Translations under genes and position numbers: made by a program
Shown: positions 7,209-13,478 of the stretch, one piece after another
Position numbering within the stretch: position 1 is the stretch's first letter
Layout: each line of letters begins with the position of its first letter
Origin: Phycisphaerae bacterium
GTDB lineage: Bacteria > Planctomycetota > Phycisphaerae > UBA1845 > UTPLA1
NCBI GenBank assembly: GCA_029259995.1
Contig: JAJDEC010000672.1
Location: 1-13,478, forward strand
Reading direction: 5' to 3'
DNA length: 13,478 bases
Notes under the pieces: generated by a model
What the model saw: only the letters and a program-made list of their open reading frames with translations
Databases searched by the model: none
What the model was told of the DNA's origin: nothing

Positions 7209-8740
7209 GCCCCCATCCCCCGTATTGCGTTGGCGGCAACTTCGCAGTCGTCAAAGTGAATCCGCTCGTTGCCGATGATCTGATAGTCTTCGTGCCCCTT
7301 GCCGGCGATGATCAAAGCGTCGCCGGGCTCCAGTTGCGAGATGGCTCCTTCGATCGCGCTGGCACGATCCGGTTCAATCACACATCGCGATCGATCGGCC
7401 GCCGTGAGACCGGCCTCGATGTCGCGAATGATCGCGTGCGGATCCTCCGTTCTCGGGTTGTCGCTCGTGATGACAAATCGATCCGCGGCGTCCGCCACGG
7501 CCCGCGCCATCTTCGGTCGCTTCGTTCGATCACGATCGCCGCCGCATCCGAACACGCACCACAATCGGCCGCGCGTCGCGCCGCGAACGGCCGACAGCAC
7601 GTTCCGCAACGCATCATCCGTATGCGCATAATCCACCAGCACCGTGAAGTCATGGTTTCCGGCATCCACGCGCTGCAGGCGGCCGGGTACATTCTTCAGT
7701 TGCTTCATCGCCGTCCGAATCACGTCCCACTCGATGCCGAATGTGACTGCCACACCAATGGCGGCCAGGGCGTTGCTGACGTTGTGCCGACCCACGAGCG
7801 GTGTCTCAATCTCCCTCTCGTCCCCGTCAAACGACACGACAAGCCGTGATCCGTCGAGATCGGAAGTGACGATTCGCCCTCGTAGATCCGCGGACTCGCC
7901 GATCCCGAATCGAATGATCCGTCCTCGACAACCGGCGATCATGTCCGACGCGCACGAATCATCCGCGTTCACGACGGCCGACGCATCGGCGTCGAGCGAC
8001 TCGAACAGCCGACGCTTGGCGGCGAGATAGCCCGCCAGGCTGCCGTGATAGTCCAGATGATCCTGGGTCAGATTGCTGAATACCGCCGTCGAAAATCGCA
8101 GTCCCGCCGTTCGATGCTGATCCAGGCTGTGCGACGAAACTTCGAGAACCGCATCCTGGGCACCCGCGGCGTGGGCCTCCATCAAATGCTGTACCAGTGT
8201 GACGGCGTCGGGCGTCGTCAAGGGCGCCGGCAGCGTCCGGCTGACGATGTCGTATTGAATCGTGCCGATCATCGCGCAGGGCCGGTCCGCCGCGTTCAGG
8301 ATCGCTCGAACCATATAGGCGATGGTGCTCTTGCCGTTGGTGCCCGTGATGCCGGCGAGGCGATACCCGGAAACCTGGGCGTCGTTCAAGCCATAGAGGA
8401 CGGCCGCCAGACGCGACGCCGCGACACGCGCGTCAGCGACGCGGGCGATCGAACGACCTTCCAGATTCGGCATATCGCGATCGGCGACGATGGCGACGGC
8501 GCCGCGCCGAACGGCGTCATCCGCGAATCGAAGGCCGTCGTCATTGCCGCCGCGCACGGCGACAAACGTCGAATTGGGTCCTGCCAATCGGGAATCAAGA
8601 CAAATGTCTCTGATGATCCGATCGCCGCCGAGAATGACGGAGGACGATTCCCCCAGGCCGCGCCGAAGCAGTTCGCTGAGCCGCATCGCGCGTTGCGGAT
8701 GCGCATGCTCGAGTCCGTTCTCGCATGCAGAATTGTGCAT
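7196..8740 (-). CDS. murE: UDP-MurNAc-L-Ala-D-Glu--2,6-diaminopimelate ligase
   Basis: A cytoplasmic Mur ligase that adds the third residue of the stem peptide. The substrate pocket motif is DNPR (427-430), which in characterised enzymes marks meso-diaminopimelate rather than lysine. Other features are the N-terminal CLDSRLAGPNSTFVAVRG (47-64), ATP P-loop GTNGKST (133-139), EVSSHSLDQHR (200-210), NLTQDHLDYHG (223-233), GRHNVSNALAA (317-327), VDYAHTDDALRN (369-380), FGCGGDRDRTKRP (397-409) and GKGHEDYQ (480-487). The frame starts at ATG 8740 (514 residues). An in-frame ATG at 8686 (MRLSELLRRG) corresponds to the usual family N-terminus. Neither has a Shine-Dalgarno site. A promoter-like box ends 6 bases before the 8740 ATG. 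The gene follows ftsI by 101 bases. Confidence 0.96.
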   Translation of the reverse strand: MHNSACENGLEHAHPQRAMRLSELLRRGLGESSSVILGGDRIIRDICLDSRLAGPNSTFVAVRGGNDDGLRFADDAVRRGAVAIVADRDMPNLEGRSIARVADARVAASRLAAVLYGLNDAQVSGYRLAGITGTNGKSTIAYMVRAILNAADRPCAMIGTIQYDIVSRTLPAPLTTPDAVTLVQHLMEAHAAGAQDAVLEVSSHSLDQHRTAGLRFSTAVFSNLTQDHLDYHGSLAGYLAAKRRLFESLDADASAVVNADDSCASDMIAGCRGRIIRFGIGESADLRGRIVTSDLDGSRLVVSFDGDEREIETPLVGRHNVSNALAAIGVAVTFGIEWDVIRTAMKQLKNVPGRLQRVDAGNHDFTVLVDYAHTDDALRNVLSAVRGATRGRLWCVFGCGGDRDRTKRPKMARAVADAADRFVITSDNPRTEDPHAIIRDIEAGLTAADRSRCVIEPDRASAIEGAISQLEPGDALIIAGKGHEDYQIIGNERIHFDDCEVAANAIRGMGACVR

Positions 8741-8746
8741 AGGCCT

Positions 8747-8774
8747 ATTCTATCGCCCGGTCCGCAATTGCGAA
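8747..8774 (-). promoter_or_regulatory. Candidate internal promoter before murE
   Basis: Read on the minus strand, TTCGCA (8774-8769, 4 of 6 matches to the -35 consensus), a 16-base spacer and TAGAAT (8752-8747, 5 of 6 matches to the -10 consensus) lie in the 101-base ftsI-murE gap. The -10 box ends 6 bases before the ATG at 8740, so a transcript would begin at or next to the start codon (leaderless), or have a leader of about 54 bases if translation begins at 8686. By-eye match only. Confidence 0.42.
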
Positions 8775-8841
8775 GTCGCAAGAGATCATGAATGACAATC
8801 TGTACGCAGGCATGCTGTGAATTGTTCCCGGCGGGCCGGCA

Positions 8842-10593
8842 TCAATCTTCGTATTCGTCGCGCATGGCCGTCGACTGCGTTGTGCCTGGGGCGATGTCGC
8901 CGGGTATGCGCAGATAGGCCAATGAATGCCGAAGGATCTCGCGAACGACGGGCGCCGCGACCTGGCCGCCGTAGTAGCCGACGGATGCGTCGGGTCGGCG
9001 AATCGCGACAAACACGACGAGTTCCGGATTCGACGCCGGCGCCCCGGCGACGAACGAACTCACGTATGCCCGCTTCTCATAGCCGCGGCCGTCTTTTCTT
9101 GCGATCTGCGCGGTTCCGGTCTTTCCGAAAACCTGATGGCTCGGAAGGCAACCGGCCTTGCTGGCAGAATCGTTAACGACTGAACACAGGATACTCCGCA
9201 TCTGATCAATGACTTCCGGAGGATAAACGGGCTCCGTCTCAATCTCCGGCGGCGTCATATCCTGCACAACCCGGCCTTCCGCATCGACGATCGCCCGAAT
9301 CGCGTAGGGCGTGACCAGCCGGCCACCATTGGCAAACAGGCAGAAGCTTCGCGCCAGTTGCAGCGGCGTCACGCCGATTTCCTGCCCCATCGGAAGGCTC
9401 GTCGTTGAAAACGCATTCCATCGAACCAGCGGCCGCAACAGTCCTTCACTTTCGCCCTCGAGGCCGACCCCCGTCGGTTCGCCGAATCCGCACTGTCGCA
9501 CGTATTCGTACAACTTGCGATTGCCGAGCCGCAGGCCCAGTTTGCCCATGCCGATGTTGCTCGACTTGATGAGGATCTCCTGGAACGTCAGAAAGTCGTA
9601 CGCATGATGATCCTTCAGCGTCCTCGCGCCCTCGGTCCACGAGCCATGCTCGCAGTCGAACATCTCGCCGAGATGGACCGCCTTTTCGGCAAGCGCCGCC
9701 GCGGCCACAAACGGCTTGAACGTGCTGCCGGGCTCATACGGGTCCGTAATGATCCGATTCCGATAGCGCTCCTCGCCGTAATCTGAATAATTGTTCGGAT
9801 CGAACCCGGGATAGTTCGCCATGGCGAGGATCGCACCGCTTTGCGGATGCATCACGATCGCGACGCCGCTTTCAGCATTGAACCGGGCCACGCCGGCCGC
9901 CAGTTCCGACTCGACTGCCGATTGGATCTCCGCATCCATCGTCAGTACGACGTGGTACCCGTCCCGCGCAGGTCGATACCCTTCCTCTGCAAGCCAGAAT
10001 GCCTTTCGACGCGCATCGCGTACGATCGTCTTGACGCCATTCTCACCGCGAAGCCAGTGCTCGCATTGATGCTCGATACCGCTGACGCCAGTTCCGTCTG
10101 GGGAGACGAATCCGATCATCGCCGCCGCCAGCTCCTGCATCGGATAGCTGCGAAACGGTTCGTTGAATGTCCCCAGGCCGTAGATGCCGGCTTCCCGAAT
10201 TCGCTCCGCCTCTATCTCCGTGATGCCGCGCTTGATGACGAAGAAACGGCGATCTCCTGCCGCGAGCAGATCCGGAGCGATTTCGGCGGGATCCAGTTCC
10301 AGGATGGCCGCGACCGTCTCCGCCGCGACTTGCTTGTCCGGCAGGACCTGTGGATCGGCGAACACGCTGGTCCGCAATGTTGTGGCCGAGATGATGCGGC
10401 CGCGAGCATCGAGAATGAGGCCGCGTCTCGCCTTGATCGGTATGTCCGCCCGTTGTTGACGATCCGCCTTGGCCGCGAGTCGCGAGCCGTCAAATGATTT
10501 GATGTAGACGAGACGCCCGACAAGCGCACCCAGGCCCAGCAGGGCGAGGCCGATCAGCAAGTGTTCACGTATTCGCAGGTCTCGCGTTTCCAA
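8842..10593 (-). CDS. ftsI: Septal peptidoglycan transpeptidase (class B PBP, FtsI/PBP3-like)
   Basis: A bitopic inner-membrane penicillin-binding protein that cross-links septal peptidoglycan in the periplasm with FtsW. A short cytoplasmic end and one membrane helix (about 11-30) precede the pedestal domain, with RRGLILDARG (56-65), SVFADPQ (76-82) and GTGVSGIEHQ (167-176). The transpeptidase domain has all active-site motifs: SxxK as STFK (290-293, nucleophile Ser290), SxN as SSN (344-346) and KTGTAQ (491-496). There are no PASTA repeats. The 583 residues are typical. The start is TTG at 10593: it is the only start codon after an in-frame upstream stop, and GGAGGA at 10608-10603 lies 9 bases before it. 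It is separated from ftsL by an unusual 120-base gap. FtsI and RodA-partner PBP2 can be confused, but context and domain layout favour FtsI. Confidence 0.95.
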   Translation of the reverse strand: METRDLRIREHLLIGLALLGLGALVGRLVYIKSFDGSRLAAKADRQQRADIPIKARRGLILDARGRIISATTLRTSVFADPQVLPDKQVAAETVAAILELDPAEIAPDLLAAGDRRFFVIKRGITEIEAERIREAGIYGLGTFNEPFRSYPMQELAAAMIGFVSPDGTGVSGIEHQCEHWLRGENGVKTIVRDARRKAFWLAEEGYRPARDGYHVVLTMDAEIQSAVESELAAGVARFNAESGVAIVMHPQSGAILAMANYPGFDPNNYSDYGEERYRNRIITDPYEPGSTFKPFVAAAALAEKAVHLGEMFDCEHGSWTEGARTLKDHHAYDFLTFQEILIKSSNIGMGKLGLRLGNRKLYEYVRQCGFGEPTGVGLEGESEGLLRPLVRWNAFSTTSLPMGQEIGVTPLQLARSFCLFANGGRLVTPYAIRAIVDAEGRVVQDMTPPEIETEPVYPPEVIDQMRSILCSVVNDSASKAGCLPSHQVFGKTGTAQIARKDGRGYEKRAYVSSFVAGAPASNPELVVFVAIRRPDASVGYYGGQVAAPVVREILRHSLAYLRIPGDIAPGTTQSTAMRDEYED

Positions 10594-10713
10594 ACGTCTT
10601 AGTCCTCCATGCGACGTTCAGGAGTATGACCAGAAATGCCCTACTCATCGGTCCGTCTTGAAAAAACGTAAGCGCGCCGTCGTACTTTCGCCTCCGCAAA
10701 ATCGCGGCGTCAT
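10594..10713 (-). other. 120-base ftsL-ftsI gap with two chained tiny open frames
   Basis: Read on the minus strand, an ATG (10713-10711) abuts the ftsL TAA and opens 22 codons to a TGA at 10647-10645. That stop overlaps a second ATG at 10648 (ATGA), which opens 27 codons and ends at 10565, inside ftsI in another frame. A third ATG (10610) gives only Met-Glu-Asp-stop and overlaps the ftsI ribosome site. These are probably not functional peptides, but they could keep ribosomes moving from ftsL to the TTG start of ftsI. Confidence 0.2.
10603..10608 (-). promoter_or_regulatory. Ribosome binding site GGAGGA of ftsI
   Basis: GGAGGA lies 9 bases before the TTG at 10593 and is the best Shine-Dalgarno match in the cluster along with that of the LysM gene. 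It decides the ftsI start, since no other start codon lies between the in-frame upstream stop and this TTG. Confidence 0.75.
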
Positions 10714-10971
10714 TTATCGTGGACCGGCGATCGGTTCGGGTGGGACAATCGAAAGCCCCATCTTGTGGGCGCGCTCGCGAATCGCCCGTGGCTCGCGCAG
10801 GCGCGCCAGGTCGATTTCCGCGGACCAGAGGCGTTGCTCGAGATCGATGGACTCCGCGTGAAGCTGTTGAATGCGATTGGCCGTTCGCGCCGATTCGCCC
10901 CGAATGACGACGATCGCGATTCCGATCGCGATCATCAGAGACAGAATAAGCAGGGCCCGTGGGACAGTCAT
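10714..10971 (-). CDS. ftsL: FtsL-like cell division protein
   Basis: A small bitopic protein of 85 residues. A few residues at the N-terminus precede one membrane helix (about 6-23), then a heptad-patterned coiled coil (about 27-60, RIQQLHAESIDLEQRLWSAE) and a short tail with REPRAIRERAHKMGL followed by a Pro-rich end. This layout and the RERAHKMGL element match the FtsL/DivIC group, whose coiled coil binds a partner in the periplasm and recruits FtsW-FtsI. Sequence similarity in this family is always weak, so the call rests on topology and on position directly before ftsI. The ATG at 10971 lies 12 bases after the stop of the LysM gene with no clear ribosome site, so translational coupling is plausible. 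It is shorter than E. coli FtsL (121 residues). FtsB-type proteins have the same layout and cannot be excluded. Confidence 0.7.
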   Translation of the reverse strand: MTVPRALLILSLMIAIGIAIVVIRGESARTANRIQQLHAESIDLEQRLWSAEIDLARLREPRAIRERAHKMGLSIVPPEPIAGPR

Positions 10972-10983
10972 TCCAACTCGAAC

Positions 10984-12111
10984 CTAATTCAGCGAGCCGC
11001 TGCGTCGCGACCGCGAGAAATCCGCGGATGAGATCTGATCTTCGGATGGCAGCATCGGAATCCGAATCTTCATTCCCGGCTTGATCGAATTCTTGTTCGG
11101 GAGCAGGTCCCGATTGAAGTCATAGAGTTTAAGGTAAAGGCGGGCGCTACCCAGTTGAACTTTGGCGATTCGACTGAGCGTGTCGTTTTCGCGGACTTCG
11201 TACCACTTGAACTCGATGGGCCCCGTGTCACGGGCCGCTTCGTCATTCGTGGCGGAAATCGACTCATTGATCGGGACGGGAATTCGGATCTCGTTCTCGC
11301 GACCCGATTGGGCGTTTGGGATCGCCGCGCCCGTAAACTCCCGGGCTTCCAGGAACGTCACGCCATCGGAATCCGGTATCGACGGAATTCGAAGCATGTC
11401 GCCCACGCGGACCGCATGGATCGACGACAACCGATCCTTATTGACGTCAAAGATGGCGTTGATGCGAGAAGGCGTCGATCGACCGTAGTACTTGGCCGCG
11501 ATCTTGCCCAGACTTTCGCCCGAGTTCACTTTGTGATTCGCCACGATACGAACCGGCGCGATGTCGACAGGTCGTGACTTTGGTTCTGAACGATCGTCTA
11601 TCTGGCGGCGACCGGAAGACTCTTCGGGATCGGGATGGATGTCGAGCGACGCCCCCGACGAAGGATTCGCCGTGATCGCGTCTCGGACGGCCTTGATAAG
11701 GTCAATCTTACCAGTTTCTGCGGGACCAACGTCGTTGAGCGTTATCTGCCGCTCAGGCAACGGCGTGAAATTCAAGTGAGTCACGACCGACGCTGGCAGC
11801 GGATCGATGTTTTCCTGGGATTTCGGGATGGGGACGCCGACCGATCGTTCCGGGATCACAGGGGCCCCGACCTGGACCGTGCGCGTCGACGTTGCGGGCG
11901 GAATCGTGGATTCGATGGCCAGCTTTCCGTCCCGAGACAAGGGCGTCTGCGTCCTTGGAATCGCCGATCCGCCGGGATTGCTCCGGTCCGTGACCGTAAA
12001 ATTCGACGGCGCCGTGACGTTATTCGTCGCACCCTTCTCTGAGAGAATGATGGCGAAGAGAATGATGAAGGCGAGTCCGACGAGGAGTCCGACTTTCGTT
12101 TCCTTGGTCAC
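10984..12111 (-). CDS. Membrane-anchored protein with two LysM domains
   Basis: Probably a peptidoglycan-binding envelope protein. Residues 1-6 are short and charged, 7-24 form a hydrophobic helix without an evident signal-peptidase site, and the rest is predicted periplasmic: a long, Pro/Ser-rich low-complexity linker (about 30-190), LysM 1 at about 193-243 (HKVNSGESLGKIAAKYYG to VGDMLRIP) and LysM 2 at about 303-351 (YEVRENDTLSRIAKVQLG to PGMKIRIP), then a basic Ser/Arg tail. LysM binds GlcNAc-containing glycan. GTG at 12111 is chosen because GGGAGGT (12124-12118) lies 6 bases upstream. It sits between rsmH and ftsL, where E. coli has no extra gene. Position suggests a role in division-site wall synthesis, but no enzyme domain is visible, so a scaffold or anchor is inferred. 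Confidence is high for LysM and low for the exact role. Confidence 0.88.
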   Translation of the reverse strand: MTKETKVGLLVGLAFIILFAIILSEKGATNNVTAPSNFTVTDRSNPGGSAIPRTQTPLSRDGKLAIESTIPPATSTRTVQVGAPVIPERSVGVPIPKSQENIDPLPASVVTHLNFTPLPERQITLNDVGPAETGKIDLIKAVRDAITANPSSGASLDIHPDPEESSGRRQIDDRSEPKSRPVDIAPVRIVANHKVNSGESLGKIAAKYYGRSTPSRINAIFDVNKDRLSSIHAVRVGDMLRIPSIPDSDGVTFLEAREFTGAAIPNAQSGRENEIRIPVPINESISATNDEAARDTGPIEFKWYEVRENDTLSRIAKVQLGSARLYLKLYDFNRDLLPNKNSIKPGMKIRIPMLPSEDQISSADFSRSRRSGSLN

Positions 12112-12117
12112 CTGCGC

Positions 12118-12124
12118 ACCTCCC
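12118..12124 (-). promoter_or_regulatory. Ribosome binding site GGGAGGT of the LysM gene
   Basis: A near-perfect Shine-Dalgarno site 6 bases before the GTG at 12111. It fixes the start of the LysM protein and is one of few strong sites in the cluster. Confidence 0.75.
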
Positions 12125-12162
12125 TGTGCTGTGGGGCGATCTTATCGGATGTTTCGGAAGTC

Positions 12163-13098
12163 TCAAGCGTTGGCGGCCTTTTCTGCCGCCCGCAGCTTCG
12201 CGGATCGGCTCCGCGGGTTGGCTGCGCGCTCTGCTTCACCTGAAGTCATCGGTTTTTTTGTGAGAATTCGATAGTCTCCTGACTTCGCTGCGCTCCGAAA
12301 GTTCTCTTTGACGAGACGATCTTCCCCGCTGTGGAAACTGATGATCGCGATTCGCCCACGCGGGCCAAGGAGTTCGGGCGCCTGATTCAGGAGGGACTTC
12401 AGTGATTCCAGCTCTGTGTTCACCGCCATTCGCAGGGCCATGAACGTTCGAGTTGCGGGATGAATCTTGTTTCGATGGGACTCGGGATTGACGCCGACGG
12501 CGGCCGAAACCAGACGGGCGAGCAGCATCGTGCTGTTGATTCGACCCTGTCGGCGGGCCGCGCAGAGGCGTTTCGCAATCTTGCGGCTTTGTCGCTCTTC
12601 CGCGTTGTGCCACAGCATGTCGGAAATCTCGCCCTCGGACAGACCGTTGACCAGATCCGCCGCCGTCGTCCTCAATCGACGATCGAGCCGCATGTCGAGT
12701 GGCCCATCGCTATCGAAGCTGAGGCCGCGCAGGGGATCGGCAATCTGATTCGAGCTGATGCCGAGATCGGCAAGAATCGCGTCCACGCGATCAATCTTGA
12801 GGGACGCAAGTTCTGCGCCGAGCGTCGAGAAATCGGCAAGGCGGAGTTCGATTCGATCTGAAAAGGGGGCGAGGCGTCGTCGGGCGAAGTCGAGATTCCC
12901 TTCGTCGAAATCGAGCCCGACCAATTTCAATGCAGGGGCGACGGACAGCAGTCGCTCTGCATGACCTCCCCGGCCGAGCGTGCAGTCGACAATTGTGCCT
13001 GGTGAATTCTCAAGAAGAATCGCCTCGACTTCTTCCGTGAGGACCGGCACGTGGCCGATGGCCTCGGCCGTTGTTTCATTGGATTCGTCTTCGCTCAT
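12163..13098 (-). CDS. rsmH: 16S rRNA (cytosine(1402)-N4)-methyltransferase
   Basis: A SAM-dependent enzyme that methylates N4 of C1402 in the decoding centre of 16S rRNA; it is the usual first enzyme gene of dcw clusters (formerly mraW). Residues count from ATG 13098: HVPVLTEEV (16-24), SAM motif DCTLGRGGHAERLL (38-51), GLDFDEGNL (61-69), DAILADLGISSNQI (106-119), LSFDSDGPLDMRLD (126-139), HPATRTFMALRMAVNTEL (213-230), ISFHSGEDRLVK (253-264, where the family usually has SLEDR) and NPRSRSAKLR (294-303). The 311 residues are the usual length. The frame remains open upstream to 13194, but that stretch lies inside the preceding gene. ATG 13098 overlaps the preceding stop as ATGA, so coupling is expected; no ribosome site is visible. 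Confidence 0.95.
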   Translation of the reverse strand: MSEDESNETTAEAIGHVPVLTEEVEAILLENSPGTIVDCTLGRGGHAERLLSVAPALKLVGLDFDEGNLDFARRRLAPFSDRIELRLADFSTLGAELASLKIDRVDAILADLGISSNQIADPLRGLSFDSDGPLDMRLDRRLRTTAADLVNGLSEGEISDMLWHNAEERQSRKIAKRLCAARRQGRINSTMLLARLVSAAVGVNPESHRNKIHPATRTFMALRMAVNTELESLKSLLNQAPELLGPRGRIAIISFHSGEDRLVKENFRSAAKSGDYRILTKKPMTSGEAERAANPRSRSAKLRAAEKAANA

Positions 13099-13466
13099 TG
13101 AGAATTCGATGAATCCATCGCCCTGTCGACATACCGCCATGCGAGATCTCGCAGGCTTGAAAGTTGTTCCCGAGAATACAACGCGAAAAACCACTCCCGG
13201 TTCGCAGCAATCTGGTTGTGCAACAACTCTCGCGAAAGTTCCGCGACGCGGGCCTTCATCGTCGTCGCCGTTGCCGTCAATCGATCCAGGATTCGACGAT
13301 TGGCGGCGTGGATTCGATCAAACGCAGCCTTTCGTGCCCGCCGATTCGACGGATCCGTCTCGCGGAGTCGATCGGACTCGGAAATGGCGGAATCACGATC
13401 ATCGAGATCTTCCCGCATGATATCAAGTTGTTTCTTTGTGCCGTAGCGATGCGGATTGTACGCCAT
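13095..13466 (-). CDS. Coiled-coil protein of unknown function preceding rsmH
   Basis: I do not recognise this protein. The 123 residues are very charged and mostly helical. A basic, aromatic start (AYNPHRYGTKKQ) is followed by acidic/basic helices (about 15-85, RREDLDDRD-type and RRARKAAFDRIHAANRR regions) and an aromatic C-terminal part (EWFFALYSREQLSSLRDLAW, 91-110). There is no membrane helix or signal peptide. It does not resemble MraZ, which often precedes rsmH. The stop codon overlaps the rsmH ATG (ATGA), so the two are probably cotranslated. The ATG at 13466 has no clear ribosome site and the frame stays open for the last 12 bases of the window, so the true start could lie outside. 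A DNA- or protein-binding role is only a guess from charge and coiled-coil pattern. Confidence 0.72.
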   Translation of the reverse strand: MAYNPHRYGTKKQLDIMREDLDDRDSAISESDRLRETDPSNRRARKAAFDRIHAANRRILDRLTATATTMKARVAELSRELLHNQIAANREWFFALYSREQLSSLRDLAWRYVDRAMDSSNSQ

Positions 13467-13478
13467 GTCCCGAAGGGC

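Noticed and set aside
6926..7849. A 307-codon plus-strand open frame over murF and murE.
   Set aside because: Antisense shadow of two well-supported Mur ligase genes, with no recognisable motif.
8827..8840. GC-rich inverted sequence just after the ftsI stop, possible terminator.
   Set aside because: The stem is only about 4-5 pairs and has no following U run on the minus strand.
13099..13194. Upstream extension of rsmH to 13194.
   Set aside because: It lies inside the preceding gene, while the ATG at 13098 gives the usual RsmH length and an ATGA overlap.
1..13478. tRNA, rRNA, CRISPR arrays, insertion sequences, phage or toxin-antitoxin genes.
   Set aside because: None was seen: no regularly spaced repeats, no transposase or integrase motifs, and no cloverleaf-like stretch in the few intergenic gaps.

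Overview
The window holds most of a division and cell wall (dcw) gene cluster on the minus strand, followed on the plus strand by an apparently solitary DNA methyltransferase gene and the end of a small membrane-protein gene. GC content is moderately high. The DNAP-type MurE, the complete set of lipid-II enzymes, the weak use of Shine-Dalgarno sites and a LysM protein placed between rsmH and ftsL suggest a Gram-negative-type bacterium. From memory of gene order this fits Planctomycetota, perhaps Phycisphaerae, but the sequence alone cannot prove it.

Layout, in the direction of dcw transcription (right to left): a coiled-coil protein of unknown function (13466-13095), rsmH (13098-12163), a membrane-anchored double-LysM protein (12111-10984), an FtsL-like protein (10971-10714), the division transpeptidase ftsI (10593-8842), murE (8740-7196), murF (7208-5793), mraY (5782-4592), ftsW (4519-3296) and murG (3170-2025). 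The cluster ends at two small hairpins between murG and the convergent methyltransferase gene (942-1940, plus). A gene for a two-helix membrane protein (6-635, plus) lies at the left edge and is probably cut by it. The 306 bases between these two plus-strand genes hold a candidate promoter and short direct repeats.

The genes form a pathway. MurE adds meso-diaminopimelate and MurF adds D-Ala-D-Ala to the UDP-MurNAc peptide. MraY moves the product onto undecaprenyl phosphate (lipid I) and MurG adds GlcNAc (lipid II). FtsW polymerises lipid II and FtsI cross-links it at the septum, with FtsL as a probable scaffold. murD, which often sits between mraY and ftsW, is absent here; murC, ftsQ, ftsA and ftsZ are also not in the window. 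No mraZ is seen.

No tRNA, rRNA, CRISPR array, transposase or phage gene was recognised. The oddities are modest: an open in-frame tail after the ftsW stop that ends in an ATGA overlap with murG, non-AUG starts that mostly carry the strong ribosome sites while AUG starts lack them, -10-like TAGAAT boxes 6-7 bases before murE and murG, and family-motif substitutions in MurG, MraY and RsmH.
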